Shown here: positions 16,990 through 25,890 of the stretch, piece by piece
How the letters are laid out: each line of letters opens with the position of its first letter
Position numbering within the stretch: the first letter of the stretch is position 1
DNA from: Desmonostoc muscorum FACHB-395
GTDB taxonomy: Bacteria > Cyanobacteriota > Cyanobacteriia > Cyanobacteriales > Nostocaceae
Reading direction: 5' to 3'
Length of the DNA: 64,000 nucleotides
Assembly: GCF_014698035.1 (NCBI RefSeq)
Contig: NZ_JACJSF010000003.1
Location: forward strand, 1-64,000
Translations under genes and position numbers: made by a program
The notes under the pieces: model-generated
Database searches by the model: none
Told to the model about the DNA's origin: nothing
Seen by the model: the letters and a program-made list of their open reading frames with translations, nothing else

Positions 16990-17234
16990 AGCCTTCCAAG
17001 CTCTCGCAGGTTTTTCAAATCCAATTCAAAGTCCTCAACGTCGTAGGAGTAGAGAGGGATGTTTCGCTGCTTGAGGAGTTGGCGAAAGGTATTGGGTTGC
17101 ATATCCGCTAGCTGACTGGCATAGCCTATCGTTAAGCGTCCTGTCTGGAATAGGAACAGCGCAATTTCTTGACAAAACTCGCTTGGGGTAAGCTGAGATG
17201 CTTGTAGAATTTCGTCTGAGATTACAATACTCAT
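16986..17234 (-). CDS. UPF0175 antitoxin
   Basis: This 82-residue protein has the UPF0175 pattern: an N-terminal strand (SIVISDEIL), then a helix-turn-helix-like segment (EFCQEIALFLFQTGRLTIGY, ASQLADM, FRQLLKQRNIPLYSYD). It should bind DNA at its own promoter and neutralise the DUF3368 toxin. It overlaps the toxin start by 4 bp. Confidence 0.88.
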   Translation of the reverse strand: MSIVISDEILQASQLTPSEFCQEIALFLFQTGRLTIGYASQLADMQPNTFRQLLKQRNIPLYSYDVEDFELDLKNLRELGRL

Positions 17235-17353
17235 AGCAAGGCTAGTTTACCGATTATATCTTCAGGGTAGCCCAAGAAACTTCAAACTACGTTACGGTGG
17301 CATATAAGCAGTCAACATTTTTTTTTGCCAATTCAATGGTTTTGAAATGGTAA

Positions 17354-17572
17354 TCAGGCAATTTGAAGTGTGCTAGGTTGAGGAATCGATTCACCTTCTA
17401 CTTCCCAAGCTTCCAAATACATTTCAATCACTTCTTCACCATTATGAATAGCTTCTTCACGAGTTTTGCCGTGAGTGCAAGGCATAATAACGCGATCGCC
17501 AAACTCTGGAATCGTAACTAGGAAAAGTTGATCTTCATCAGACCATTGAAGAATCATACTGTATCGATTCAT
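17354..17572 (-). CDS. HicB-type antitoxin-like protein without a HicA partner
   Basis: This 72-residue protein has the HicB partial-RNase-H fold pattern: YSMILQWSDEDQLFLVTIPE, then G-x-TREEAIHNGEEVIEMYLE, then GESIPQPS. No HicA frame (about 60 residues with GSH) is found in the 120 bp after it or the 180 bp before it. It is thus an orphan, either a free regulator or the remains of a HicAB pair. It differs from the complete pair at 58.8-59.2 kb. Confidence 0.8.
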   Translation of the reverse strand: MNRYSMILQWSDEDQLFLVTIPEFGDRVIMPCTHGKTREEAIHNGEEVIEMYLEAWEVEGESIPQPSTLQIA

Positions 17573-17757
17573 AAATCCTCGTCTTCCCTTAACTCTTGGA
17601 GTTCAGTTAATAAACTGAATGATAAATCCTGTGATCGCACTTTTCATCGTGGAAGTGTTTAAGATTGTGAGTGGAAAAATCTGTTGGGTAACGCCATCCC
17701 TCTACCCAACCTTATATTTTAAAAATAAGTGGTAGACCGTTCGCTGTAAAGTTATTG

Positions 17758-18036
17758 TTAGCCTGCGCCCCGATCGCCATTGTTTTCAATGTAACGGCGC
17801 AAAACTGAGTTAATCAGTGTTTTGTACTCTGTACCTTGTTCACGAAACCACGTTATCACTTCTGGATCTAACTGAATCAATTCACTGGCTCGCGTTGCCG
17901 GAATCCTTAGCGTGGCATTTTCAAAAAACTCATCGCTCAACGGTGGGATGTCTGAGTAATCAATGTCTTCATCCGTCATCGCCTCTAATGCAGCCCAATC
18001 AGTACGTGAGGTATTGTTCAAGTCGTTGACGTTCAT
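17758..18036 (-). CDS. brnA: BrnA antitoxin
   Basis: This 92-residue protein has the BrnA layout. An acidic N-terminus (TDWAALEAMTDEDIDYSDIP) is followed by a ribbon-helix-helix region with LDPEVITWFREQGTEYKTLI and NSVLRRYIE. It should bind and repress its own promoter with BrnT. It overlaps the 3' end of brnT by 38 bp. The antitoxin frame is intact, while the toxin upstream is damaged. Confidence 0.88.
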   Translation of the reverse strand: MNVNDLNNTSRTDWAALEAMTDEDIDYSDIPPLSDEFFENATLRIPATRASELIQLDPEVITWFREQGTEYKTLINSVLRRYIENNGDRGAG

Positions 18037-18277
18037 ATCGGTTTGCCCTTCGTGCTGAGATAATGCGGACTATGTTGTTCTGTCGTTCTGTCCAAATGAC
18101 AACTGCTACACCGTTGCCTAAAAAGCCGATTCCAATCCAGCGATCTTCGCCATAATCAAAACGCTCATCAAGCTCAATCAGCATGGAATTGTCAAACATT
18201 CTAGGGACATCTGCAAAATCAATTCGATGTTTACGAATATTTTCAAAATTCTTCGTTTAGTCCCACTCAAACTGTAT
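17999..18277 (-). pseudogene. brnT: BrnT toxin with in-frame stop and lost start codon
   Basis: BrnT is a ribonuclease toxin of about 90 residues beginning MxFEWDxxKN. Reading the minus strand from 18277 gives ATA-CAG-TTT-GAG-TGG-GAC-TAA-ACG-AAG-AAT, that is (I)QFEWD-stop-TKN, and then ENIRKHRIDFADVPRMFDNS and on in frame to the normal stop at 17999. So the start codon is ATA instead of ATG and the sixth codon after it (18257-18259) is a stop. Translation could restart only at the ATG at 18199, giving 66 residues without the N-terminal strand and KH motif. Confidence 0.85.
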
Positions 18278-18365
18278 GAAGGCTTAATGAACAATACATA
18301 AACAGTTAAGTGCATTATCGCTTATTGCACTTCCTATAAGCTTTTCAATTAAATGCTGTTAAATG

Positions 18366-18941
18366 TTATACCAGTAAACATCGATGTTGCAATGCTTGCT
18401 TGAGTAAAACTTGATATTCTTCATCCTCAACCCGATAAGCGCCAAACCTCTCCAAATGCGGATTCATCATTTGGGCATCAAAAAATACAAATTTCCTTTG
18501 ACGCAATCTTTCCACCAATTTAACCATCGCTACCTTAGAGCCTTCAGGAATACGGTAAAACATCGACTCGCCAATGAAAGCCCCACCAATGACAATCCCC
18601 AAAATTCCCCCAGCTAATTCGTCACCCTGCCAAGTTTCAAAACTAAAAGCATAACCACTTTGGTAAAGTAGCCAGTAAATCTTTTCCAATTCCGGTGAAA
18701 TCCAAGTTGTCTCTCTGTCAGCACACCCAGCGACTACAGCTTGGAAGTCCCGATTAATTGCCACAGTAAACCGTTCTTGATTGAGAACACGCTGTAAAGA
18801 CTTGGGGTAACGAAACCGTTCATCCAAAGGAATAAAAGTTCGATCGCGACTTCCGTACCAACTCAGGCGATCGCGCTCATCAGCCATGAGAAAATAGCCT
18901 TGTGCATAGCCCTCAACAATAGCGGCGATATCATATTGCAT
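18366..18941 (-). CDS. aat: Leucyl/phenylalanyl-tRNA--protein transferase
   Basis: This enzyme adds Leu or Phe to proteins with N-terminal Arg or Lys and so marks them for the ClpS/ClpAP N-end-rule pathway. The 191-residue product shows [20 protein letters not shown] near the N-terminus, the W-x-x-x-R-R/D-type start of the family, then [15 protein letters not shown] and [20 protein letters not shown], which includes the conserved [24 protein letters not shown] is the C-terminal signature. Length and motifs are complete. Confidence 0.93.
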   Translation of the reverse strand: MQYDIAAIVEGYAQGYFLMADERDRLSWYGSRDRTFIPLDERFRYPKSLQRVLNQERFTVAINRDFQAVVAGCADRETTWISPELEKIYWLLYQSGYAFSFETWQGDELAGGILGIVIGGAFIGESMFYRIPEGSKVAMVKLVERLRQRKFVFFDAQMMNPHLERFGAYRVEDEEYQVLLKQALQHRCLLV

Positions 18942-19043
18942 AAATAAATATAAAAAAACACTCTTAGAAACGCAATTTGATGTTAACAGTCAACCTCAGC
19001 GTTCCTTTGCGTTTCCCTCCGCGTCCCTCTGCGTTTAAAAAAG

Positions 19044-19373
19044 ATGACTCAACCAATTCCACCCATTACCCTACCACCACCCGAAAATCCACTGCTCGAA
19101 GGTGAATGGTTAAAAGAGCGTTTACAACGGTGGCTAGATACAGAATTTATCCCCGAAGCAGTAAACCAAAATATTGCCCAACGAGCCGCACAGATTTTTG
19201 TGCGTCAACGGATGGAAGGAGAAAACGACCTTGGTTCTCTGGTAATTGCCATTGTCACAGAGATGCAGTCGTATGATTTTTCCAATAGCTTTTATGGAGA
19301 GTTTGCGATCGCCAACGCCGTCAGCGATCTACTCTTAGAAAGTCTGGGAATTGATAAGTGTTGTGGTCAATAA
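19044..19373 (+). CDS. Conserved cyanobacterial hypothetical protein
   Basis: This 109-residue soluble protein has a Pro-rich start (PIPPITLPPPENP) and helical remainder (WLKERLQRWLDTEFIPE, then ARQIFVRQRMEGENDLGSLV-like and SFYGEFAIANAVSDLLL). No catalytic motif is visible. It is divergent from aat and ends in a tandem-repeat spacer. I do not recognise a function. Confidence 0.75.
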   Translation: MTQPIPPITLPPPENPLLEGEWLKERLQRWLDTEFIPEAVNQNIAQRAAQIFVRQRMEGENDLGSLVIAIVTEMQSYDFSNSFYGEFAIANAVSDLLLESLGIDKCCGQ

Positions 19374-19375
19374 TA

Positions 19376-19503
19376 TTTTGTCATTTGTCATTTGTCCTTT
19401 GTCATTTGTTCTTTACCAATGACTAATGACCCTTACGGGTTCGCCAGTCACTCATGGGGGAAACCCCCAAGACCGCGCTGGCTCACTAATGACTAATGAC
19501 TCT
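19376..19503. repeat. Short tandem repeats and imperfect palindrome
   Basis: Runs of tttgtca (7-bp unit) at 19376-19411 are followed by inverse-type units (aatgact) at 19417-19433 and 19485-19502. Between them is a GC-rich stretch (gggttcgcc to ccgcgctggc). The whole can fold back on itself and fills the spacer downstream of rpsN. Confidence 0.75.
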
Positions 19504-19506
19504 TAA

Positions 19507-19809
19507 CTACCAGCTAGACTTAACAACTCCAGGCAAAAGACCTTCATGCGCCCATTCTCGTAGTACGTTCCGAGAGAGTCCGAAATCGCGGTAAACTCCT
19601 CTAGAACGACCAGTCAACCAGCAACGGTTGCGGTGGCGGGTGGGCGCACTATTCCGGGGTAGCTGTTGAATCTTCCGGTGGATTTCTAGCTTATCCAAAG
19701 GAGATGCTGCGCTTCTGAACTCATCCAAAAGGGCTTCCCGCTTGTCAGCATACTTTTCTATCAACCTGGTGCGCTTTTTCTCGCGCTCAATCATGCTCTT
19801 TTTAGCCAT
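19507..19809 (-). CDS. rpsN: 30S ribosomal protein S14
   Basis: This 100-residue protein begins [13 protein letters not shown] and ends with the S14 signature ([20 protein letters not shown] then [13 protein letters not shown]). It lacks the CxxC...CxxC pairs of zinc-binding S14, so it is the long zinc-independent form. It binds 16S rRNA in the head of the small subunit. It stands outside the large ribosomal gene cluster, 75 bp downstream of nth on the same strand. Confidence 0.97.
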   Translation of the reverse strand: MAKKSMIEREKKRTRLIEKYADKREALLDEFRSAASPLDKLEIHRKIQQLPRNSAPTRHRNRCWLTGRSRGVYRDFGLSRNVLREWAHEGLLPGVVKSSW

Positions 19810-19884
19810 TATTCTCTAACTTATTTAAAGACACCGTTCTCCATTCTACAGTCTCTCCATCAATTCTGGGGTTACTTGTGTCGC

Positions 19885-20574
19885 TTACCCTACAACCACT
19901 GGCTTATTCGCTACAGGGCATAAATCAGCAAGCTCACACGCAACACAAACGGGAGAGCGGGCTTTACAAATAGCACGACCGTGATAAATCAACCGAATTG
20001 ACCAATTTTCCCAATCCGGCTGAGGCAATAAACCCATTAAATCTTGCTCAATCCGAACGGGGTCTTTTGCTTCAGTTAAACCCAAGCGTTGACTAAGGCG
20101 CTTGACGTGAGTATCTACCGTCACGCCAGCATTAATACCATAAGCATGAGCCAGAACGACATTTGCTGTCTTCCGCGCCACCCCAGGAAGCTTTAACAAA
20201 TGTTCCATTTGGTTGGGGACAACAGAGTTAAACTCGGTAACAATCATCCGACAAGCGGCTTGAATGTTTTTAGCTTTATTGTGATAAAACCCTGTAGAAC
20301 GCACCAAGCTTTCTAATTCTACTAAGTCAGCGATCGCTAAACTCTCAGCATCAGGAAACTTACCAAATAAAGCTGGTGTCACCTTATTCACTCGCTCATC
20401 AGTACACTGAGCAGAGAGAATCGTTGCCACCAACAATTGTACTGGCGTTGAGTAGTTCAAAGAGCAAGTAGCATCTGGATAAAGACGCTTCAGGCGAGCT
20501 AAAATTTCTAGCGATCGCTTCTTTTTAGATAACGATTTGCGGGTAGTAATCACTGGAATAATTTTTGTACCCAC
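19885..20574 (-). CDS. nth: Endonuclease III
   Basis: Endonuclease III is a DNA glycosylase and AP lyase for oxidised pyrimidines. The 229-residue product has LSAQCTDERVNKV near the active-site pocket, the helix-hairpin-helix LLKLPGVARKTANVVLAHAY with the catalytic Lys, VDTHVKRLSQRLGL with the catalytic Asp, and the C-x6-C-x2-C-x5-C 4Fe-4S loop (CKARSPVCVACELADLC). Its start lies inside the 3' end of rseP (25-bp overlap), so the two are translationally linked. The N-terminal 25 residues are basic and longer than in E. coli. Confidence 0.96.
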   Translation of the reverse strand: MGTKIIPVITTRKSLSKKKRSLEILARLKRLYPDATCSLNYSTPVQLLVATILSAQCTDERVNKVTPALFGKFPDAESLAIADLVELESLVRSTGFYHNKAKNIQAACRMIVTEFNSVVPNQMEHLLKLPGVARKTANVVLAHAYGINAGVTVDTHVKRLSQRLGLTEAKDPVRIEQDLMGLLPQPDWENWSIRLIYHGRAICKARSPVCVACELADLCPVANKPVVVG

Positions 20575-21650
20575 TCCAATTGGCTAGTTAATTGAGTAGT
20601 TTCTTTGACGATCAGAAAAATTCCTAATCCTAAGAGTAATACCAAACCAGTTTGCATTACACCTTCTTGAATCCGGGACGGTACAGGCTTACCGCGTAAA
20701 CCTTCAATCAGCAGAAAAGCGAGTTGTCCGCCATCCAAAGCTGGTAAAGGCAAAATATTGATAATAGCCAAGTTAATGCTGATAATTGCCGCAAAAGACA
20801 ACAGATTTACGCTATTATCTTCAGCTAATTTTGCGCCTATTTTGACAATATTAACTGGCCCAGAAACTTGTCCAGCAGTTTGTTGAAAATTGGTAATCAA
20901 CTGCCCAAAACCGCTCAGTGTCCCAATAAATAATTGTTGAAACCTGCTAGCAGCAAGACCAAAAATTTCAAAAGGACTATTCGGACGGCGATAAACTGCG
21001 GTAGCATTTGGACTAAGTGCCACACCAACTACACCTTTACCATCGGCTCCCAGTTTTGGCGTTAATTTCAGGGTTTGTTGTTGGTTTTCACGCTGAATTT
21101 TCAGTTCGATTTGCTGATTTGGATGAGTTTGAATTTCTTTAGTCAGCAAAGGAGTTGATTTGTCAGAAGCCGGGAGTTCTTGACCATTAACAGCCAGAAT
21201 AATATCTCCTTCCCGAATTCCTGCTTGATAGGCAACAGATTCTTGATTAACAGGCTGTACAATGACACCAGCTTGATAGTTTAATTCTTTGGGAATACCA
21301 ACGATACCCAATTGCAGAACCAGCACCAAATAGGCAAATATTAAATTTGCAATCACTCCAGCACTGATGACAATCGCCCTATCTAAAACTGGACGGTTAC
21401 GCAGCAGATTCGGGTCATTGGGTGGAATATCACTATCGGGGTCATCATCGGGAAAGCCCACAAAGCCGCCCAAGGGAAAAGCGCGGACAGCATATTCGGT
21501 TTGTGAACCTTGATACTTCAAAAGAACTGGGCCAAAACCCAAAGAAAAACGGTTAACGAGAATGCCTTGAGAACGTGCTGCAACAAAATGTCCCAACTCG
21601 TGTACCAAGATCAAAACAGCCAAGACTGCGATCGCTGCTAAAACTGACAT
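20550..21650 (-). CDS. rseP: RseP-type site-2 membrane metalloprotease
   Basis: This 366-residue protease cuts membrane-bound regulators such as anti-sigma factors within the membrane. The first helix carries the zinc site HELGH (His17, Glu18, His21). A PDZ domain follows (about 120-195, PVNQESVAYQAGIREGDIIL). The last helices carry NILPLPALDGGQL, the third zinc ligand motif (LDGG). Its order with serS upstream and nth downstream suggests a small operon. The 124-bp spacer to serS is filled with short tandem repeats. Confidence 0.95.
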   Translation of the reverse strand: MSVLAAIAVLAVLILVHELGHFVAARSQGILVNRFSLGFGPVLLKYQGSQTEYAVRAFPLGGFVGFPDDDPDSDIPPNDPNLLRNRPVLDRAIVISAGVIANLIFAYLVLVLQLGIVGIPKELNYQAGVIVQPVNQESVAYQAGIREGDIILAVNGQELPASDKSTPLLTKEIQTHPNQQIELKIQRENQQQTLKLTPKLGADGKGVVGVALSPNATAVYRRPNSPFEIFGLAASRFQQLFIGTLSGFGQLITNFQQTAGQVSGPVNIVKIGAKLAEDNSVNLLSFAAIISINLAIINILPLPALDGGQLAFLLIEGLRGKPVPSRIQEGVMQTGLVLLLGLGIFLIVKETTQLTSQLEWVQKLFQ

Positions 21651-21715
21651 AGAGTAAATTAGAGAAAATATTAAGTTATAGTTATCTCCATTCTAATTGG
21701 GCATTGGGTATTGGG

Positions 21716-21776
21716 TATTAGTCATTGGTCATTGGTCATTGGTAAATAACAAAGGACAAATGACTAATGACAAATT
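21716..21776. repeat. Short tandem repeats between serS and rseP
   Basis: Units of attggtc (7 bp) at 21718-21743 are followed by units of acaaatgact in the opposite sense. This is an STRR spacer. Confidence 0.8.
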
Positions 21777-23055
21777 ATAAAACTTCACGCCCCAAGTAAG
21801 GTTGCAGCGCTTTTGGTATCCTTACTGTCCCATCAGGTTGTTGATAATTCTCCAAAATTGCTGCCATAGTCCTCCCCACAGCCAAACCCGAACCATTAAG
21901 GGTATGTACGAACTGAGTACCTTTCTTCCCCGCCTCTTTGAAGCGAATATCAGCCCGTCTTGCTTGGAAATCTATAGTATTAGAACAGCTAGAAATTTCG
22001 CGGTATTTGCCAGAAGAGGGCAACCAAACCTCTAAATCATAAGTTTTGGTAGAGGCAAATCCCAAATCCCCAGTACTTAAATTTACTACTCGATAAGGTA
22101 ACTGCAACGCCTGTAAAATAGCTTCTGCATTCCCCACCAATTTCTCCAGCTCATCAAAAGACGTACTAGGTTCAACAAATTTCACCATTTCCACCTTGTT
22201 GAACTGATGCAGGCGAATTAACCCCCGCATATCGCGCCCATAGCTACCAGCTTCACGGCGAAAACAGGGAGTAAAAGCGCAGTGGTAAATAGGCAAATCT
22301 TCAGCAGCAAGAATTTCACCCCGGTAGAGATTTGTAACTGGAACTTCCGCCGTCGGAATCAGCCATAAATCATCATCCGCGCATTTAAAGCTTTCTTCCG
22401 CAAACTTGGGTAACTGACCGGTAGCCGTCAAAGACTCGGTATTCACTAACAGAGGCGGACTAACTTCCACATACCCAGCTTGAGTATGGAGAGTCAGCAT
22501 AAATTGAATTAATGCCCTTTCCAATGCCGCACCAGCGCCTATCAATGTCACAAAGCGACTTTGGGCAACTTTTACAGCTCGTTCAACATTGAGAATACCC
22601 AGCTTTTCGCCAATTTCCCAGTGAGGGAGAATATTCGGATTTTGGGGAATATACTCATCACCCCAACGCCGCACTTCTACGTTATCTTCCTCATTCTTCC
22701 CAAGGGGTGTAGAGTCGCTTGGTAAGTTAGGAAGTGCCAACACAAGTTGAGCAATTTGAGCTTTGAGGTCTTTTTCCTGGGGTTCCAGTTGGCTCAACGT
22801 CGCTTTGACAGAGTTACCTTCATCGCGCAAAGCTTGAATTTCTGGGTCTTGAGAATTAATCCCAGATTTAATCTTCTGCCCGACAATTTTACCGATTTCG
22901 TTGCTCCGAGCTTGGAGTTGACTGCGTGTCCCCTCTAGTTCCCGTTGTTGCCGATCTAACTGTAAAATCGGTTCAATGTCGTATTTACCACTACGACTAT
23001 TCAATCGTTCTTGAACTAATTGCGGATTTTCCCGTATTTGCTTAATATCCAGCAC
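21775..23055 (-). CDS. serS: Seryl-tRNA synthetase
   Basis: This 426-residue class II synthetase has the N-terminal antiparallel coiled coil (about 30-100, [20 protein letters not shown]) that grips the tRNA-Ser variable arm. Motif 2 reads [20 protein letters not shown], and motif 3 reads [34 protein letters not shown] is the serine-site region. Length and motifs are standard. Confidence 0.98.
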   Translation of the reverse strand: MLDIKQIRENPQLVQERLNSRSGKYDIEPILQLDRQQRELEGTRSQLQARSNEIGKIVGQKIKSGINSQDPEIQALRDEGNSVKATLSQLEPQEKDLKAQIAQLVLALPNLPSDSTPLGKNEEDNVEVRRWGDEYIPQNPNILPHWEIGEKLGILNVERAVKVAQSRFVTLIGAGAALERALIQFMLTLHTQAGYVEVSPPLLVNTESLTATGQLPKFAEESFKCADDDLWLIPTAEVPVTNLYRGEILAAEDLPIYHCAFTPCFRREAGSYGRDMRGLIRLHQFNKVEMVKFVEPSTSFDELEKLVGNAEAILQALQLPYRVVNLSTGDLGFASTKTYDLEVWLPSSGKYREISSCSNTIDFQARRADIRFKEAGKKGTQFVHTLNGSGLAVGRTMAAILENYQQPDGTVRIPKALQPYLGREVL

Positions 23056-23251
23056 AGATTTTTCTCAGTTTCTAGCCTAAAATCTTCCTGTCAATACAGT
23101 TAACACATTAAGCATTTAGCATATAGTAATTTTGGTTTGCTGTGACTGGAAAAACAAAGTTTATTGCAAAAATTCAGTCTTAATCTCTGAATCAAGATTT
23201 TTCCCTAGCATCACTGCCAGGACTAAGAAAGCATATATTGCATTTAACCAA

Positions 23252-23590
23252 TCATGAGCTAGTATCCTGAGCCACTCTTGTTTCAGTAACCTGAGCAAGA
23301 CTCTGACCATTACCATTATTGTTATCAGCGGCTGCAAACGTCCTTTGAGTGATACTCTGTGCTTCCTTATCGTCTCTAGTTTGTCCAGGTGAAGGCAACC
23401 AGTATGCAAGCACACTTGATAAACCACCCCAGTAAAGTGCAACATTTTTATCGTCCCCTGGCGAGCCAAGCTTGAAAATGCACAGCCCCAATACGATGCT
23501 ACTAAAGAAAACCTGTACGCCAAATCTCCATGCGTCTTGATTAAATTTATAGGCTGGTTGATTTCTCCTGGTGTCAAATTGATTTTTCAT
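23252..23590 (-). CDS. Small membrane protein of unknown function
   Basis: From the ATG at 23590 this gives 112 residues (MKNQFDTRRNQPAYKFNQDA). An alternative start at 23623 would add 11 residues. Two hydrophobic stretches (about 24-42 and 50-66) are joined by GSPGDDKNVALYWGG. The C-terminal half is polar and Gln/Asn-rich. I do not recognise a family. The arrangement (short cytosolic N-terminus, hairpin, tail) resembles many uncharacterised cyanobacterial proteins. A competing frame at 23161-23577 has no such pattern and was rejected. Confidence 0.6.
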   Translation of the reverse strand: MKNQFDTRRNQPAYKFNQDAWRFGVQVFFSSIVLGLCIFKLGSPGDDKNVALYWGGLSSVLAYWLPSPGQTRDDKEAQSITQRTFAAADNNNGNGQSLAQVTETRVAQDTSS

Positions 23591-23954
23591 AGTGTTCAAA
23601 CTTATAAAAAAGGTATACATCATCCCGGTTTTAGTTTTGACATCACTTGTTAGTACAGCTTGGCGGAATTCTTAATGATACCCATACCCCTACGGTGATA
23701 TTGCTATGCGTAGTGTACCGCTCTCCCGATTCGCTAAGGTAATTGGTAATTCCTATACTGCAAGCGTTTCATTGATTTGAAATGGATAGTTCATTTACGC
23801 AATGCTGTACTATCAGGATGTTTTTTCAAGGATTATGTAGTTGTCTTCACACGCAGTTTTGCCCGTTTCGGAAAAGTATGATAATTTTCTTTTGACTCTT
23901 GAAAACTCAGCATAGGCGAAACGCCCGCCCCGCTACCGCTAATAGAATTTATAA
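23591..23954. other. Intergenic, no gene seen
   Basis: This 364-bp stretch lies between two minus-strand genes. It contains short GC-rich scraps (ctatgcgtagtgtaccgctc; gcgaaacgcccgcc) of dispersed-repeat type. I see no ORF or clear regulatory site. Confidence 0.6.
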
Positions 23955-24527
23955 CTAGGGTCGGTTAATACGATTGAGTAGCCAAAGTGACGCTACAAGC
24001 CCTGCAAAATGTGCTGATACAGTGTTGGTATTTGCCTGTACAACAAGCATATCTAGACCGCTAATAATACGGGTAGGGTCAAAAAACTGTGTAGTTATAG
24101 CTTGAGGAGATATGGATCTTGCTACCAGTGTACCAACGATCGCTTGCGCGCCTAAAAGAGTCACCAGTGTTCCCCCTAAATTTACCCACAGCCCTAAGCG
24201 TAATACTTGCACAGTCTCACTTTTGCGAGGGCGGTTGCTGGGATTGGAGGATTCCAATTGTTTGCCAATTCTGGTGTAACGATAAGCTAAATAAATACCT
24301 CCACCTAAAACAACCAGTCCACAAATTGCTAAAAATACGCCAAAGCCAGTCCCAGGATTATTACTAGGACTACCAGTTCTTTGATTAAAGATGGCGAACA
24401 GCAACACAATTATGCTAGAAACAACGCCTAGTACTAGCTGAATCCAGAAGCTAATCCAACCTGTAAGGCGAAAGGTTTGGGCAATTGCCCGCAGAGAAGA
24501 TGATGGAGCATCGGGAGTCTGTGACAT
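23955..24527 (-). CDS. DUF3611 family membrane protein
   Basis: I chose the ATG at 24527 (MSQTPDAPSSSLRAIAQTFR) since the 14 codons before it do not resemble the family. The result is 190 residues with four likely helices (about 23-45, 60-80, 100-130 and 165-185). SSLRAIAQTFRLTGWISFWIQ is the conserved opening of DUF3611, a family shared by cyanobacteria and chloroplasts. Its role is unknown. A membrane location, possibly thylakoid, is inferred from hydrophobicity only. Confidence 0.82.
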   Translation of the reverse strand: MSQTPDAPSSSLRAIAQTFRLTGWISFWIQLVLGVVSSIIVLLFAIFNQRTGSPSNNPGTGFGVFLAICGLVVLGGGIYLAYRYTRIGKQLESSNPSNRPRKSETVQVLRLGLWVNLGGTLVTLLGAQAIVGTLVARSISPQAITTQFFDPTRIISGLDMLVVQANTNTVSAHFAGLVASLWLLNRINRP

Positions 24528-24690
24528 ATATAGAAGATTGCCAATGTGCCGGGCACTTTCAAAGGACACAAAGACACAAAGACAAAAGTTTAATCTAAGG
24601 AAGCCTTAGCTTAAAAGTTCGGAGAACACGGAGAACTATGAGAGGTATCGCACTCTACGTCTCTATCTATCCGAGAACACCAATTCAGTC

Positions 24691-24781
24691 AGGACTTACG
24701 TAAATAATCGCCGAAAAGAAGGATTTTCAAGTAGGGCAATTCATAAATTGTCCCTACAGCAACTAGTTTTGCGTAAGTCCT
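24691..24781. mobile_element. 91-bp inverted-repeat element, copy 2
   Basis: The ends are AGGACTTACGTAAA and the complement of AGGACTTACGCAAAA. The interior shares the aattgtccctac palindrome with the copy at 13355-13447. It is a non-coding MITE-like repeat. Confidence 0.8.
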
Positions 24782-25210
24782 ATCAGTAACGAATCATGTC
24801 TCTCCAACCTCTTATCTTTTAGTCAAGGAGGCTGGAAATTAGGTTTTTGATTACTGAATCGATGCTCTAGTCTTTGCGTCTTCTTTGATAAATTTACTAT
24901 CACATTTACCAAATGCGACAAGAGATTCTCTTATCCAGCCAATCAGTAATGCGTACTACTTAAGTGTGTCCACCGCCGTAGCAGCTTTAAACCACATATA
25001 TCCCATAGCTTAAATTCTTATGATTTGCATTGGGAAGATCACTGTAAAACAAAGTGTTTATTAAGTTTTACAGACAAAATTGCATTTTACCTGTAAAATT
25101 TCTTCGATGGCATTTTATTGCTTAAGCATTTCTAACTACCTTGGCATTACTTAACACCAAGAAAGTCAGAAACCTCACGCCTAAAAGCTGGGGCTTGGCA
25201 TTTGCCCTAA

Positions 25211-25242
25211 TCTGATCAGACTTAGTACATAAGGTACTAAGT
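25211..25242. promoter_or_regulatory. Tandem palindromes upstream of the PadR gene
   Basis: TCTGATCAGA is a perfect 10-bp palindrome. It is directly followed by ACTTAGTAC-ATAAG-GTACTAAGT with 9-bp arms. They lie about 250 bp before the PadR start. They may be operators or part of a hairpin, and their function is not known. Confidence 0.3.
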
Positions 25243-25490
25243 GAATTTGCTACTCTCTGTTAGCTCCTCACCACACCATATCAAACTTGGGTTCGGGTAC
25301 ATTTCTTTATGTCCCTAAGACTCACAACTCTTACCACGACTTCACAAGCGTGGGTAATCGTTTGGTATTTACGCAATGGATATCTAGTCTAAGTAGCATT
25401 ATATATATTACTCACTTGCAGTAGCACTGTATACTGACTACAAGGATTATAGACCTTACCATAAGGCATTTTTTTAGCCATTCACTAACC

Positions 25491-25838
25491 ATGAAACTTG
25501 AGGATATATATCAATTCTTTGAAAATCCTCCGCCAACTTACCTTTGTCAGGAAGTAGCAGTTTGTTACATACTGTCTGTTTTATTACAAGGTGAATCCTA
25601 CGGAACCGAGTTGATTGAGCAATTAGAAACTAAATATCCAACCTATAGGCTTTCGGATACTGTGCTTTATAGTGCAATCAAATTTCTGGAAGACGAAAAG
25701 GCAATCACTGGATATTGGAAGAAACTGGAAGGACGAGGACGACCCAGGCGGATGTACCAAGTTTCTCCAGAATGGCAAGTTCAAGCGCAGGATTTAGCTT
25801 TGCAATGGCTTAACTACATCAATAGGAGGACAAAGTAA
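25491..25838 (+). CDS. PadR-family transcriptional regulator
   Basis: This 115-residue protein carries a single PadR winged helix: VCYILSVLLQGESYGTELIE, then YRLSDTVLYSAIKFLEDEKA and the wing GRPRRMYQVSPEW. The ATG at 25491 is the first in frame. The long C-terminal dimerisation domain of typical PadR proteins is reduced to one helix. In Synechococcus the PadR-type protein Pex lengthens the circadian period. This gene could be its counterpart, but I cannot show that from sequence alone. It lies 52 bp before the CCB1-like gene on the same strand. Confidence 0.85.
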   Translation: MKLEDIYQFFENPPPTYLCQEVAVCYILSVLLQGESYGTELIEQLETKYPTYRLSDTVLYSAIKFLEDEKAITGYWKKLEGRGRPRRMYQVSPEWQVQAQDLALQWLNYINRRTK

Positions 25839-25890
25839 CGAATAATTGATAATGAATAAGTCTCCTCCAGTCAAACAATAACAATCAGTT

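Larger units (their letters stand above)
24528..25490. other. Long intergenic stretch with a MITE and palindromes
   Basis: This 963-bp stretch lies between divergent genes. It contains a 91-bp inverted-repeat element (24691-24781) and adjacent palindromes (25211-25242). The region before the PadR gene is AT-rich (tatatatatt near 25400). There is no supported ORF. Confidence 0.6.

Noticed and set aside
23161..23577. 138-codon minus-strand frame
   Set aside because: It overlaps the 112-residue small membrane protein in another frame. Its composition is random-looking, while the other frame has two hydrophobic helices and a typical loop.
25258..25275. Yfr1-type small RNA core (actcctcacac)
   Set aside because: The sequence reads agctcctcaccacacc, which does not keep the exact core, and no flanking stem-loops were found.
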